A stretch of 64,000 nucleotides of DNA, from positions 1 to 64,000 of the forward strand of contig JAHJRI010000364.1 in assembly GCA_018830885.1 (NCBI GenBank), read 5' to 3'. The number at the start of each line of letters is the position of its first letter. Position 1 is the first letter of the stretch. A model generated the notes under the pieces. It made no database searches, had not been told where the DNA came from, and saw only the letters and a program-made list of their open reading frames with translations. Positions 20,695 to 30,760 of this stretch are shown in pieces. The position numbers and the translations under genes are program-made. This DNA is from a bacterium (GTDB lineage Bacteria; SAR324; XYD2-FULL-50-16).

Positions 20695-22734
20695 ATGGAA
20701 TTTCAGTATTGCGTTTTTTATAAGAATGACCGGTTTCAGTTTGGGTGGATCAAAGAGGTGCGAAAGACCAAACTGGTCATTGTTCCAGTACAAGGCAAGG
20801 AGTTTAACAGTTCGTCAAATCGGCTGGAGTATATCTGGCAGGGAACTGTTTTCCAGAAGGAAAAGGAAGCACTCGCGTATCTGGCTCAGCAAGCGGAAAG
20901 GGTACTGGCTGAATCGAACCGGATTGACCTGGATGTTATCCATGAGCTTTGTGATATTGATACTCCTTATACGTTGGAGGATCTGGCTGATAATTTTCTG
21001 GATGACCCTGACGATGGCTGGGCCAGGGTTGCCCTTCTGATAAACATCAAAAGGGATAGAACACGTTTTCAGCAGAAAAAAAACCAGTTTTTCGCCAGGA
21101 GTCTGGAGGAAATACAAAAACTGGAAGAAGAGTCGGAAAAAAAGCTTGAAAACGAACGCCGGCAGTTGAAGGAAAAAGAGTGGGCTGACAAACTGCGGAA
21201 TAATGAGTTGCCTGAAATTGTTTCTGCAGAAGAGGATCACTGGCAGCATTTTCTGCACCGTATACAGAATTTCCTGCTTCACCTTGAAAATTCCCAGGAA
21301 AAGGACTATTTCTACGCGTTGTTTCAATGCCAGGGTACAGAGCCTATCATAACCGAAAGACGTCTTCTCGATGTGCTATCACTGGCAGGTATTAAAATAT
21401 CATGGGGAAATCTAATCCTGAGCCGGGTGAGTGCACACGCAAAAATCAGTGATGCGGAGCTGGCCGCGGTTGCTGAAATGAAAGGGCTGGATATATGGAA
21501 AGGGAACTATCAGTTAGAAACCAGGGACCAGAGAGCCATAACCACATATACTGTCGATAATGCTGAAACCCGGGATTATGATGATGCCGTGAGTTGGGAA
21601 AAACAGAACGGTGGTGGTATCCTGCGTGTTCATATCGCCGATGTGGCATCTTATATCGTCAAAAACAGCCTTCTCTTTCAACATAGTGAAAACCGGCTTT
21701 CCTCCCTTTATACGGTGAAGAAAGTCTGCCCCATGTTTCATCCTGATCTTTCGGAAGATCTGTTTTCGCTGCGGCAAAGTTGTGACCGACCAGTCCTGAC
21801 TTTCGAAGCTCAAATAGATGAAAACGGTGCTATGGGAACAACGCAGATTTATCGATCTGTCATCAATGTCTCCGAGAATCTTTCTTACGAAGCGGTGGAT
21901 AAGGCCATTGTTCAAGGGGTTCCGTTTTGGAATGACATGTGGCAGTCATGCCAGAGGTTGAAAGACAAAAGAATTGAAAATGGATCTCTTGAGCTGGAAC
22001 GGGTAGAAATCAAACTGGATATCTCAGATCCAGATAACATTGAAATAAAGGAAGTGCGGGAAAACACACCGGCGAATATGATGATCCAGGAACTGGCTAT
22101 CTTTGCAAATCACCAGGCAGCATCCTTCTGCAAACAACACAACCTGCTCTGCTTGTATCGAAACCAGCCTCCATATAGCATCAATAAGGAATTGGCAGAG
22201 GACGAAAAACCGACTCTGCGGGACATTCATATTCAACCGGCGCGGATTGCCACTAATCCGGAAGGCCATTCTGCGCTGGGCCTTGATTGCTATCAGCAGG
22301 TCACTTCACCGATTAGACGGTTTCTGGATCTGGTTAATCAGGGTGTTATTTTTTCCAGACTGGCCGATGTTGAAAGTGGTTATACGTCGGATGAAATGTT
22401 GAGCTGGGCCAGACAAGGAGAGGAAATTCAGCGTGAATACAGTGCCATTGAGCGGCGGTTGCTGGATCACTGGAAGATAAAATACCTGGAACAACATCGG
22501 GATGATATTTTTGATGCAGAGATGATTCGGACTTTGAGAAATGGTAAGTCACTGATCAAAATTCAAAAAATTCAATTAATTGTCGATTGCATGCTGGATG
22601 AGGTGCCCCACCAGCCATTTCAGGTCGTTGTTGATCAGGTGACACCAAAATATGACCGCGTTATTGTGAGACCTTATTTTGACGGGACGACAAAATTGAC
22701 TTCTGAGGTTGAAGAACACTATCCAGAAACTTAA
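20695..22734 (+). CDS. RNase II/RNase R-family 3'-5' exoribonuclease
   Basis: A 679-residue protein with an RNB catalytic domain. The four-Asp centre is intact as VDNAETRDYDDAV (spacing +6, +8, +9, as in RNase II), followed by VHIADVASYI, PMFHPDLSEDLFSLR and, later, a QQVTSPIRRFLDLVNQ block with the conserved arginines. The first ~280 residues hold a basic N-terminal domain, then a charged coiled-coil-like stretch (EEIQKLEEESEKKLENERRQ) not usual in RNase II. I see no clear cold-shock pair and only a short C-terminal end where the S1 domain would sit. The ATG at 20695 is preferred over an upstream TTG. Confidence 0.88.
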   Translation: MEFQYCVFYKNDRFQFGWIKEVRKTKLVIVPVQGKEFNSSSNRLEYIWQGTVFQKEKEALAYLAQQAERVLAESNRIDLDVIHELCDIDTPYTLEDLADNFLDDPDDGWARVALLINIKRDRTRFQQKKNQFFARSLEEIQKLEEESEKKLENERRQLKEKEWADKLRNNELPEIVSAEEDHWQHFLHRIQNFLLHLENSQEKDYFYALFQCQGTEPIITERRLLDVLSLAGIKISWGNLILSRVSAHAKISDAELAAVAEMKGLDIWKGNYQLETRDQRAITTYTVDNAETRDYDDAVSWEKQNGGGILRVHIADVASYIVKNSLLFQHSENRLSSLYTVKKVCPMFHPDLSEDLFSLRQSCDRPVLTFEAQIDENGAMGTTQIYRSVINVSENLSYEAVDKAIVQGVPFWNDMWQSCQRLKDKRIENGSLELERVEIKLDISDPDNIEIKEVRENTPANMMIQELAIFANHQAASFCKQHNLLCLYRNQPPYSINKELAEDEKPTLRDIHIQPARIATNPEGHSALGLDCYQQVTSPIRRFLDLVNQGVIFSRLADVESGYTSDEMLSWARQGEEIQREYSAIERRLLDHWKIKYLEQHRDDIFDAEMIRTLRNGKSLIKIQKIQLIVDCMLDEVPHQPFQVVVDQVTPKYDRVIVRPYFDGTTKLTSEVEEHYPET

Positions 22735-22770
22735 CTTCCCATAAGAAAAAACGGCTGCCCCCCATCAGGC

Positions 22771-23718
22771 TCATCCATAATAGTGTTCCAGTGCCGCAAT
22801 AACCCTGTTCATTTCCTCGGGCAGTTCGGAATGATGTTCGAGCCATTCACCGGTTTTTGGATGGATAAATCCCAGGCTTTTAGCATGCAATGCCTGGCCC
22901 TGATAGTTCTTGAGTATACTTACCAGGTCTGCGGGATACTTTTGGGCATAGTTTTTAAAACTTCCATAAACGGAATCTCCCAGCAGCGGGTGCCCGATTG
23001 AACTTAAATGAATGCGGATCTGATGGGTGCGGCCGGTTTCCAGCTGGCATTCAATCAGGCTGAGATAATGGTACGCTTTCAATATTTTCCAATGCGTCAA
23101 GGCCCGTTTTCCATCCGCCCGGATCGTAAATTTTTTCCGGTTTTTCGGATGTCTTCCTAGGGGTTGGTCGATTATCCCGCTGGTTTTTGCGAAGATTCCC
23201 CAAGCTATGGCCTGATAGATTCTCAATATGCTGTGCTCAAAAAACTGTTGGGCCAGGTGATCGTGGGTCGCGTTGTCTTTGGCGATAACGAGCAAACCGG
23301 AGGTCTCTTTATCGATTCGGTGGACAATACCGGGTCGGACAGGATCTTTTCCCGAGAGTTTGGAGTGATGCAGCAGGTAATTGACCAGTGTATCGGAGCT
23401 GTGTCCGGCTGCTGGATGAACGACCACCCCGCAGGGTTTGTTTACAATCAGCAGATAGGGGTCTTCGTAGACGATTTCCAGATTATAAGGAACCGGGAGA
23501 ACTTCAGATACGGGTCTGGGTAGAAGCTCGAATGTGATGAGGTCCCCAGCTCTGACAATTCTTTTTGACGTGATTTTCAGGGGTGAGTCATTGATCTGAA
23601 CGACACCAGAGTTAATCAGGCGTTGTGCTTCTGATCGTGAAGAAACCGCTTGATGAGATGAAAGCACAACGTCGAGCCTTTTTTGATCTAGAGTATCTGA
23701 AACTCTAAGATGCTCCAT
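22771..23718 (-). CDS. rluD: 23S rRNA pseudouridine synthase, RluD type
   Basis: A 315-residue RluA-family enzyme. The N-terminal S4 domain (RLDVVLSSHQAVSSRSEAQR) is followed by the catalytic GIVHRIDKETSGLLVIAKD, whose Asp attacks uridine. RTHQIRIHLSSIGHPLLGD follows, a motif of the RluA/C/D family. RluD acts on helix 69 of 23S rRNA; the choice of RluD over RluC is from length and the S4 start. Its ATG overlaps the stop of the upstream rng gene by one base (TGATG), so the two are coupled. Confidence 0.9.
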   Translation of the reverse strand: MEHLRVSDTLDQKRLDVVLSSHQAVSSRSEAQRLINSGVVQINDSPLKITSKRIVRAGDLITFELLPRPVSEVLPVPYNLEIVYEDPYLLIVNKPCGVVVHPAAGHSSDTLVNYLLHHSKLSGKDPVRPGIVHRIDKETSGLLVIAKDNATHDHLAQQFFEHSILRIYQAIAWGIFAKTSGIIDQPLGRHPKNRKKFTIRADGKRALTHWKILKAYHYLSLIECQLETGRTHQIRIHLSSIGHPLLGDSVYGSFKNYAQKYPADLVSILKNYQGQALHAKSLGFIHPKTGEWLEHHSELPEEMNRVIAALEHYYG

Positions 23719-25238
23719 CAGAGCTCCAACAATTCAAACTGCTCGTAGTGAAATTTATCTGACGTTTGAAGGGAAATAGTGCCTTTGATGAGTCGTTCCA
23801 TGGAACGATAGGTTTCAATCTCTTCGATTTCCAGATACTCCGCTATATCCGGATGCAAGCCAAGCAGCAGATTCTGTGGTGGTTTGGGGCCGTTGCTGAG
23901 CCGGGATATCTCTCGGAAGATCTCATAAATCACGGATGCCGGTGAGAGTATTCTTGCAGTGCCATCACAATAAGGACAAGGAATACGAAGATATCGACCC
24001 AGGTTTTCCCGATTCCTTTTGCGCGTCATCTCGACCAGCCCGATTTCTGATATCGGCAATACCTTGGTTTTGGCCTTATCTTTCTTCAATTCATTTTTCA
24101 GGATACGAAAAACCTTTTCCCTGTTTTCGGCAGATTCCATATCAATGAAATCAATGATGATAATACCTCCGATATCCCTTAGTTTCAGCTGATGGACAAT
24201 CTCCACAGCCGATTCCATGTTGGTGATTAAAATGGTGTTTTCATGACTGTCCGAAACTGTGAAACGCCCCGTATTGATATCAATGGCTGTCAGCGCTTCC
24301 GATTGATCAATCACCAAATGCCCGCCTGATTTCAACCAGACTTTACGGCTCATCGCCCGGTCTATCTCATGGGTAATGCCAAAATGATCAAAAATTGGAA
24401 TTTTACCGGAATACAACTTCAGGACGTGACTGTAATGGGGCAGATAGGTTGAAAGGTATTTTTTTGTCTTTTCGTATTCAAAAGTATCATCAATAAACAG
24501 TCCTTCCACATCCGGTGCGAGCATATCTCTGATCGTCCTGAAGGTGAGGTTCAGGTCCTCAAACAAGATAGCGGGTGATCGATATGTTTTGTATTTTTTT
24601 TCAGCCTCATGCCAGGTCGTCAGCAGATACTCAACGTCATGTCTGAATTCCTCTTCAGATCGGTTTGTGGCAACGGTTCTGACAATAAAACCCGTATTTT
24701 CCGGTTTGATACTGGATACGATTTTCCGCAGGCGGTTGCGTTCCTTTTCATCGCGTATCTGCCTGGACACCCCCACGTTGTTTACATGGGGCATGAACAC
24801 CAGGTTACGGCCGGGAAGGGTGATGTTACAGGTGATGCGAGCCCCTTTGTTGCCAATGGGTCCCTTTGAAACCTGCACCATAATATCCTGACCCTCTTGG
24901 ATCAGAGAAGAGATGTTTTGCTTTTGACGGTCCGCTCTCCTTTTCTGGTAGTTTTTGCCGTTGTTTTCTTCACTGTCATCGTCGTCTGAATCAATGTCAA
25001 TTCTTTCCGGGTCGGTTCGGATGTCATCGACATAAAGAAAGGCAGCTTTTTCCAGACCAATGTCAATAAAAGCGGACTCCATGCCCGGCAGGACTTTTAA
25101 TACTTTCCCTTTGAATATATTTCCTACAACGCTCTTGTCTCTTTCTCTTTCGTAAAATATTTCATTTACTGATTTACCTTGAAGGAGAGCAATACGAATC
25201 TCATGCTTTGTATGGTTAATAACGATCTGTTTTCCCAT
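23718..25238 (-). CDS. rng: Ribonuclease G/E
   Basis: A 506-residue endoribonuclease of the RNase E/G family, short and without the long RNase E scaffold, hence RNase G-like. An S1 domain is interrupted by an acidic loop (EEN/DDDDS, near residue 80). The catalytic DNase I-like part shows DINTGRF and GIIIIDFIDM with the metal-binding Asp residues. The zinc-link CPYCDG is near residue 420. It acts in 16S rRNA 5' maturation and mRNA turnover in relatives. It is the first gene of the pair with rluD. Confidence 0.95.
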   Translation of the reverse strand: MGKQIVINHTKHEIRIALLQGKSVNEIFYERERDKSVVGNIFKGKVLKVLPGMESAFIDIGLEKAAFLYVDDIRTDPERIDIDSDDDDSEENNGKNYQKRRADRQKQNISSLIQEGQDIMVQVSKGPIGNKGARITCNITLPGRNLVFMPHVNNVGVSRQIRDEKERNRLRKIVSSIKPENTGFIVRTVATNRSEEEFRHDVEYLLTTWHEAEKKYKTYRSPAILFEDLNLTFRTIRDMLAPDVEGLFIDDTFEYEKTKKYLSTYLPHYSHVLKLYSGKIPIFDHFGITHEIDRAMSRKVWLKSGGHLVIDQSEALTAIDINTGRFTVSDSHENTILITNMESAVEIVHQLKLRDIGGIIIIDFIDMESAENREKVFRILKNELKKDKAKTKVLPISEIGLVEMTRKRNRENLGRYLRIPCPYCDGTARILSPASVIYEIFREISRLSNGPKPPQNLLLGLHPDIAEYLEIEEIETYRSMERLIKGTISLQTSDKFHYEQFELLEL

Positions 25239-26005
25239 ATGCTGGCTATAATTTTACAATTTAACCAACATTTTCGCAGACTGATTTATCCTTTTTAAAT
25301 CAATATATTAATCCTTAGATTGCTTTGAATTTTCTTTTAAACCGCAATACAGCCTTCACAAGTTGTTTTGTATCTGCGTGGAGGCCTTCCTATTTTAAAT
25401 ATATTTGATAATACAAAGATCTTGGTGTTGTTTTGAACTCGAGGTTTCCCAGCTCGAATGGATCATTGCTGACAATAGTGAATGATTTGTCACAAAGCTG
25501 CAGGCTAATTGGAAAATTCGAAATTTTGGATTTTGAATAATCTGCGTTATGTTGGTTCGAGAGTGATTAGTTTATGAAAATGAATTAGTTGTCGTTTTCA
25601 GATTGGTAAGTCTTCAATATTTTCACCTTTAAGTAAATTGTTCACGTTGCTAGTATGAGGTAATGAAATAGTATTCGGATTCGCTGCAACAATACCCTTG
25701 TCTCATGATGAATGCTGGATTTATAGGGCCACATGGGTGTCAATATGATGATAATCTGATTTTAAACCATATAGTTATCTAAGAAAGTAAGCTGTCAGAT
25801 TAGCGTGGTCGGGGTCTGATTATTAAATTTTTACTGCTTTGATCTGTATCAATTGATTTTGAAATCCAGAGTTCCAAGTTATCTTTTTTTGCCCATTTTC
25901 GCAACAAGAAATCGATAAGCAGCGTTACCCCATTTTTTGCTGTTTTTAATAGTCTAATCTATCACTATAGATAGATTCTTTGTTGTCTTTTTGCACCTTG
26001 TGAGA
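25239..26005. other. 767-bp AT-rich gap between rng and ribH
   Basis: No gene, tRNA or riboswitch recognised in either strand. Only very short open frames are present (for example 24 codons starting near 25707). An 8-bp AT-rich hairpin (AATCTATC/GATAGATT) lies at 25956-25977, followed on the plus strand by a T-rich stretch; at the 3' side of ribH it could serve as a weak terminator. The length is unusual for this gene-dense region and could be the remains of a lost gene. Confidence 0.3.
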
Positions 26006-26473
26006 TTATATTTTTTTATAGAGATCAATGGTTTCAATCAGGCTGAGCATGGCGTCACTCCCCTTGTTACCCGCTTTTGTGCCGGCTCTTTCAATAGCCT
26101 GTTCAATATTTTCAGTTGTCAGTACGCCAAAAGAGACGGGTATGCTGGTACTCAATGACACCTGGGCAATGCCTTTTGAGACCTCATTCGCCACATAGTC
26201 AAAATGGGGTGTTGATCCTCTGATGACAGCGCCCAGAGCGATAATACCATCATACTTTCCCGTCAAGGCAATTTTTTGACATGTCAGAGGGATTTCAAAA
26301 GCACCTGGGACCCTGAAGATGGTGAAATCCTCAGCGATTCCCTCATGTCTCTTAAATGTGTCCAATGCTCCCTCCAGGAGTTTATTGGAAATGAAATCAT
26401 TGAATCGAGCGACAACTGCTGCGATTTTCAGATTCTTAGCTGAATAGTGTCCTTCCACGGTTTTGATACTCAT
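26006..26473 (-). CDS. ribH: 6,7-dimethyl-8-ribityllumazine synthase
   Basis: A 155-residue lumazine synthase, the penultimate step of riboflavin synthesis. Family features: [17 protein letters not shown] at the N-terminus, [35 protein letters not shown] with the catalytic His, and [25 protein letters not shown]. It stands alone, without ribA/B/D/E next to it, and I see no FMN riboswitch upstream. The ATG has AGGAGA-like bases (from TCTCCT) upstream. Confidence 0.96.
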   Translation of the reverse strand: MSIKTVEGHYSAKNLKIAAVVARFNDFISNKLLEGALDTFKRHEGIAEDFTIFRVPGAFEIPLTCQKIALTGKYDGIIALGAVIRGSTPHFDYVANEVSKGIAQVSLSTSIPVSFGVLTTENIEQAIERAGTKAGNKGSDAMLSLIETIDLYKKI

Positions 26474-26735
26474 AGAATCTCCTGTTATTGTCGATGAACA
26501 TAAAATTAGTGATTATTTTCGGTGTCGGTTGTCGGGATCTATTCTGGTGAAATAGTTTATCAATCCGATGTTTTTTGTCTATCTTTAAAATGAAGGAAAA
26601 ATTGAGCTTTTTCAATGACGAACTTTATCATAATTGTGAAAGATCATTTTAAAGATGACGTCCTGATGGGATTGAAATATAGTTTTTAAAGAGAAAAGCG
26701 CTAGAATCTGTAGAATTGAAAAGGGATTAAGCCAG

Positions 26736-27605
26736 ATGAAAGGAAATTTGCTCAACGGGGCGAAAAATCGCGGATTGTGCAGGAGGGGTCTCCTGATATG
26801 GATATTGGGGTTTGGTTTGCAGCTGATGGTCGTCACAAATTCAGTCGATGCCAAGATCATTGGTGTCGATGGGCTGCTCAGCAAGGTTCTTGAGAATAAT
26901 CAGAATATCCGTTCCTTCTATTTTGAAATGGGGACACGAATTTTTGATCCTGAAGCGTTTTCGCCCCTTGATGAACAAAGAGAAGAAAATCTGGTTCCCT
27001 ATGAGACGAAAGATAGGAACTTTTTTCAAAAAACCGTCTGGGTCAGGGATGAATATTGCTTGATTGAAACACTAGATTATGCAGAGACACCCTTGAATAT
27101 GTATATCATCGAACCGGTCAACCGGGCATTCGGCATCAATCTTCAGGATTCCCGTCCTTTTTCTAATGAAGACCTGGTTTACCCCTATCTGATCTTCTTC
27201 ACAAAGTTTGTCGCATATCTGAAATCGAGCCTGGAGGATATCGGAATCAATACCAGCAAGGTTACCATTGAGCAGCGGGAAAGCAGTGTGGTATATCAAT
27301 TGGGAAGTGATGACGAAAACATCCTTGTGGACCCAGAGTCTTTTGCCGTGCTTGAAATCAACAGGCAGGTTCAGGTTTGGGGGCGCTTTTATCCGTTGCA
27401 GATTCGTTTTTCAGATTGGGACAAACAGTATCCGGGACTCCCTGAAACAGCCCGCTTTTATATCAATTCCCGTCTTTTTAAAGAGGTAAGAATCCTTTTG
27501 AAGCAGCGTCGTGTCTATACACCGAGAAGAAATTTTTTATCAAAGTATCATCAGATGCTACCCCAGTTTTTTCCTTTTTCGCTGGATACTTCCTATTCTC
27601 AATAA
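26736..27605 (+). CDS. Secreted hypothetical protein, possibly LolA-like fold
   Basis: A 289-residue protein with a long N-terminal basic region and a hydrophobic stretch (LLIWILGFGLQLMVV), followed by a DAK-type cleavage region, so it is probably exported. The mature part is beta-rich. It has the rhythm of outer-membrane lipoprotein-sorting or sigma-E regulator proteins (GxxLL..VLENNQNIRSF, then VWVRDEYCLIET, ILVDPESFAVLEINR, YPLQIRFSDW). I infer a LolA/RseB-like fold from this layout only. It is immediately upstream of a SurA-like gene (one base between) and an LpoA-like gene, so a role in envelope biogenesis is likely. Confidence 0.6.
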   Translation: MKGNLLNGAKNRGLCRRGLLIWILGFGLQLMVVTNSVDAKIIGVDGLLSKVLENNQNIRSFYFEMGTRIFDPEAFSPLDEQREENLVPYETKDRNFFQKTVWVRDEYCLIETLDYAETPLNMYIIEPVNRAFGINLQDSRPFSNEDLVYPYLIFFTKFVAYLKSSLEDIGINTSKVTIEQRESSVVYQLGSDDENILVDPESFAVLEINRQVQVWGRFYPLQIRFSDWDKQYPGLPETARFYINSRLFKEVRILLKQRRVYTPRRNFLSKYHQMLPQFFPFSLDTSYSQ

Positions 27606-27606
27606 G

Positions 27607-28545
27607 ATGAAATTTCTCCTATATTTTTTTTTCATGCTGTTCTCTGTTAGTGTTTCAGCTTCGGCCGTTTATGACAGAATTCTCATTATTGTGAATGATC
27701 GGGTTATAACACAGAATGAGATCGAGATCCGACTCGATGAATTTGTGAAACAAAGCAGTCATGGGATCCTTCCTGTTGAAAAGCTCAAGGAACTCAGGTC
27801 TCAAATGATTGATCTGTTGATTGAAGAAGCGCTGTTGGATATTCGGGCAGATGAATTGAAAATCATGCTAACCGATGAGGAACTGGACGCCGAAGTGGAT
27901 CAATATCGTAAACAGAACGGGTTGAGCCAGATTGAATTTGAGGAACTTTTGGAAAGACGGCAATCGACACTGACTGATTTTAGAAACAACTATCAAAAAA
28001 GAACCAAGCGGTCACTTGTGATTAATCAGGAAATTCGGTCACAAATTGATATCCCGGATGAAAGACTGAAGGCGTTATATGACTCTGGAGAGGGAAAAAC
28101 CGTTCGCATCAGAGCCAGGCATATTCTCCTGGTATTGAAAAATGATGCGTCAGCTGAGGAATCGGAAACGGTCAGGCAGAAATTAATATGGATTAAAGAG
28201 CAGATACAGTCCGGAAAATCGTTTACAGAGATGGCCGATCTCTATTCTCAGGATCCGTCGGTTAAAAATAATCATGGCGATCTTGGGTTTTTTGGGAAAA
28301 ACGACATGGTTCGCGAATTTGCTGAGGTGGCCTTTTCCCTGAAACCGGGGACGATCAGTGATCCGGTACGGTCACAATTCGGGTTTCACTTGATAGAGGT
28401 CCTGGAATCAAAAGCCGATCCCCTAGAGTCTTTTGAAAAAGTGAAACCGAAATTATACCAGGAGGAGTACAAAAAGATATTTGATCAGAAGTATCGAGAA
28501 TTTATTCAGAATCTTAAACAGAAAGCACGAATTACTAGACGATAA
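27607..28545 (+). CDS. SurA/PpiC-type periplasmic peptidyl-prolyl isomerase
   Basis: A 312-residue secreted chaperone-isomerase. The signal peptide (MKFLLYFFFMLFSVSVSASA) ends with ASA. A SurA-type N-terminal domain follows (ILIIVNDRVITQNEIE, then a helical segment LIEEALLDIRADEL). One parvulin domain follows (RARHILLVLKN, then DLGFFGKNDMVREFAEVAF, DPVRSQFGFHLIEVL). SurA guides outer-membrane proteins to the Bam complex; E. coli SurA has two parvulin domains, this one has one. The ATG at 27607 is preferred over in-frame starts that overlap the upstream gene because it gives a clean signal peptide. It is co-transcribed with its neighbours. Confidence 0.9.
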   Translation: MKFLLYFFFMLFSVSVSASAVYDRILIIVNDRVITQNEIEIRLDEFVKQSSHGILPVEKLKELRSQMIDLLIEEALLDIRADELKIMLTDEELDAEVDQYRKQNGLSQIEFEELLERRQSTLTDFRNNYQKRTKRSLVINQEIRSQIDIPDERLKALYDSGEGKTVRIRARHILLVLKNDASAEESETVRQKLIWIKEQIQSGKSFTEMADLYSQDPSVKNNHGDLGFFGKNDMVREFAEVAFSLKPGTISDPVRSQFGFHLIEVLESKADPLESFEKVKPKLYQEEYKKIFDQKYREFIQNLKQKARITRR

Positions 28546-28552
28546 AGGGATT

Positions 28553-30760
28553 GTGAAAGGGAAACGTACCATTAAATTCTGCTCAGTACTGTTTTTTTTG
28601 TTGATTTCGATCAGTGATACCCAGGCTCAATCGTTTCTGAGCCAGCCAGGGACTGATGTCAGCTCTCAGGAAATCAGATTGGGAGAAGAGAAAAAGAAAA
28701 CGGTCGAATCCACTGCAGGAACTTCAGGTGTGCGAGAACTGTATAAGGGAATGCGGATACTGTCCACTGTGGCCCCGTCACCGGAGTTGCCTGTTGAAAA
28801 GCAGCAGAAGAGTAATCCGGTGCCGCAGCCTGATCGGGAGCGGTTTTTTGAAACAGATCCTTCAGCAGAACCGGTCACACGGGAATTCGATGCAACATCC
28901 CTGATCAGGGCGTTGGATCTTATCAACCGAGGTGAATATCGACTGGCACAGGCGTTACTTGAGAATCTGAACCCGAAAACGGTCAACGATCTTTCCGAGA
29001 ATGAAAGGTTTGAACTCTTAGAATTACAAAGCTTTCTTCTCTTAAAGATCAATTTTCATCTGGGAGAGTTCCAGAAGGTGATAGACATGGCCCCCCGGTA
29101 TTTTGAACGGTACAGTAATGGAAGACACTACTTTCAGAGCTACTACTATTTTGCCGTATCTCTCCATAATCAGAAAAAACCATTACAACTTGTTTCCATG
29201 GTGACGGAGGATTTTTTTTCAAATCTGTCCAAGCGCGAAAGCCAGAATTTAAGAACGTTTTTAATTGAAGACGCCGTGAATAAGGGACACCTTGTGGTGG
29301 CTTATAATTTTATACTTGATTCAAATGGCGAACTGATTCCGGGATTTGACCATTTTGTAACAGAAATAATTGAAAAAATAGAAGATATTGATGATATTGA
29401 TGCGATTTTGAATGAAAATCCCGCAGACCTTGTCAAGTCTCATGCTTATCTCAGAAAAGTACAGATATTGATCCGGGATGGCGACTATCAACTGGCTCAG
29501 GATTTCTTGAGTGTTTTATTAAACTCAGACTATATCGACGCGGCCACACTGGCTGAATTGCAGGGTTTTCAAAATTTCATTGATATCGCCCTGAATACCG
29601 ATCCATATAAAATTGGGGTCATACTGCCATTATCGCACAAGTTTTTTGGAAGACTCGCCAGGCAGGCACTGGATGGCTTGGAACTTGCGCTGCAGTCGCG
29701 ATCTTTTGGTGGTCATTCCATTCAGCTGGTCATCAAGGATTCAGCCTTAAATCCGACCACTGGACATCGGAACGAAGCTGTTCAGCTTACAGCAGAGGAA
29801 CGATCCAAGCTGGTGAAAAACCAGGTCCGGGAGCTGGTCGAAGAAGATAGAGTAATTGCCATTCTGGGTCCACTGGCGAAGGATACCTCATTGGCTGCTG
29901 CAGATATTGCTGAGATATATAAAGTGCCGATCATATCATTTTCCATCACGGAAGAGATTGGCAAAGATCGACCGTTTCTCTTTCGGTTTCAGCGGAATCG
30001 GATTATAGAAGCAGAAAACCTGGCCCGTTATGCACTGGACTATCTGCAAGCTGAACGATTCGTTCTCTTTTATATAAATGACAGCTCGGGAAAAGGGTTT
30101 GAAGTCATGCAGACCTTTAGCAGCAAGATTAAGGAGTACGGGGGGGTTATAGCCGGCATTTCACCTATTGAGTACAATCAGGTGGATTTCAAAAACAGCT
30201 ATTTGAGCATTACAGGTGGCTTTCAGAAAAGAAACGATACTGAAGAGACGGCGTTTCAAACGGAAGAACAGGAACCCATTATTGACTTCGACCTGATGTT
30301 TGTTCCCGTTCCTCTGAATACACTGAAAATCATTCTTGACTTTAACCGGTCTTTTGATGCGGAGGATGTATGGGTGTTATCCGGGAGCGAAATCAATGTC
30401 AGGGAGAATCAATTGCTTGATCACACACGGCGCCTAAGGTTTATCGACGCTTTTCCCATCGGCGGGACGAGTACCTATCTGCAACCGTTTTACGAGGAGC
30501 ATTGGCGCTCATATAATTTCAGACCCGGCTATCTGCCGCCGACGAGCTATACCATCTATGCCTATGAGGCCCTGGAAATGGTCTCAAAGCTTCTCAATGA
30601 TGCCCGTTTCCATAACCGGGAGTCCCTTCGTAACGCTATTCACAGTCTGAAGGATTTCCCCGTCCTGAACGGCAGTGTCAACAGTCGTCAAAACGGAGAA
30701 CTGATAAAGAAACTTAACATACTGAAAATAAAATCTAAGGATACTGTTGCGCTATTTTAG
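28553..30760 (+). CDS. LpoA-like protein with TPR-type region and periplasmic-binding-protein domain
   Basis: A 735-residue exported protein. The GTG at 28553 gives a signal peptide ending in TQAQ. A Ser/Pro-rich linker and a helical repeat region follow (residues ~120-330, with LDLINRGEYRLAQALLENL and similar TPR-like helices). From about residue 350 a type 1 periplasmic-binding fold begins (YKIGVILPLSHKFFG; VIAILGPLAKDTSLAAADIAE; VPIISFSITEEIG; FVLFYINDSSGKGFEV). This is the architecture of LpoA, the outer-membrane activator of penicillin-binding proteins; there is no obvious lipobox. Start uncertainty: the ribosome binding site (AAAGGGA) is very close to the GTG. Its end overlaps convergent hflC by four bases. 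Confidence 0.75.
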   Translation: MKGKRTIKFCSVLFFLLISISDTQAQSFLSQPGTDVSSQEIRLGEEKKKTVESTAGTSGVRELYKGMRILSTVAPSPELPVEKQQKSNPVPQPDRERFFETDPSAEPVTREFDATSLIRALDLINRGEYRLAQALLENLNPKTVNDLSENERFELLELQSFLLLKINFHLGEFQKVIDMAPRYFERYSNGRHYFQSYYYFAVSLHNQKKPLQLVSMVTEDFFSNLSKRESQNLRTFLIEDAVNKGHLVVAYNFILDSNGELIPGFDHFVTEIIEKIEDIDDIDAILNENPADLVKSHAYLRKVQILIRDGDYQLAQDFLSVLLNSDYIDAATLAELQGFQNFIDIALNTDPYKIGVILPLSHKFFGRLARQALDGLELALQSRSFGGHSIQLVIKDSALNPTTGHRNEAVQLTAEERSKLVKNQVRELVEEDRVIAILGPLAKDTSLAAADIAEIYKVPIISFSITEEIGKDRPFLFRFQRNRIIEAENLARYALDYLQAERFVLFYINDSSGKGFEVMQTFSSKIKEYGGVIAGISPIEYNQVDFKNSYLSITGGFQKRNDTEETAFQTEEQEPIIDFDLMFVPVPLNTLKIILDFNRSFDAEDVWVLSGSEINVRENQLLDHTRRLRFIDAFPIGGTSTYLQPFYEEHWRSYNFRPGYLPPTSYTIYAYEALEMVSKLLNDARFHNRESLRNAIHSLKDFPVLNGSVNSRQNGELIKKLNILKIKSKDTVALF

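Noticed and set aside
25707-25781. 24-codon open frame in the rng-ribH gap
   Set aside because: Too short, with no conserved pattern or ribosome binding site.
26474-26735. FMN riboswitch upstream of ribH
   Set aside because: The conserved AGGG...GAAAUUCCC-type elements are not present.
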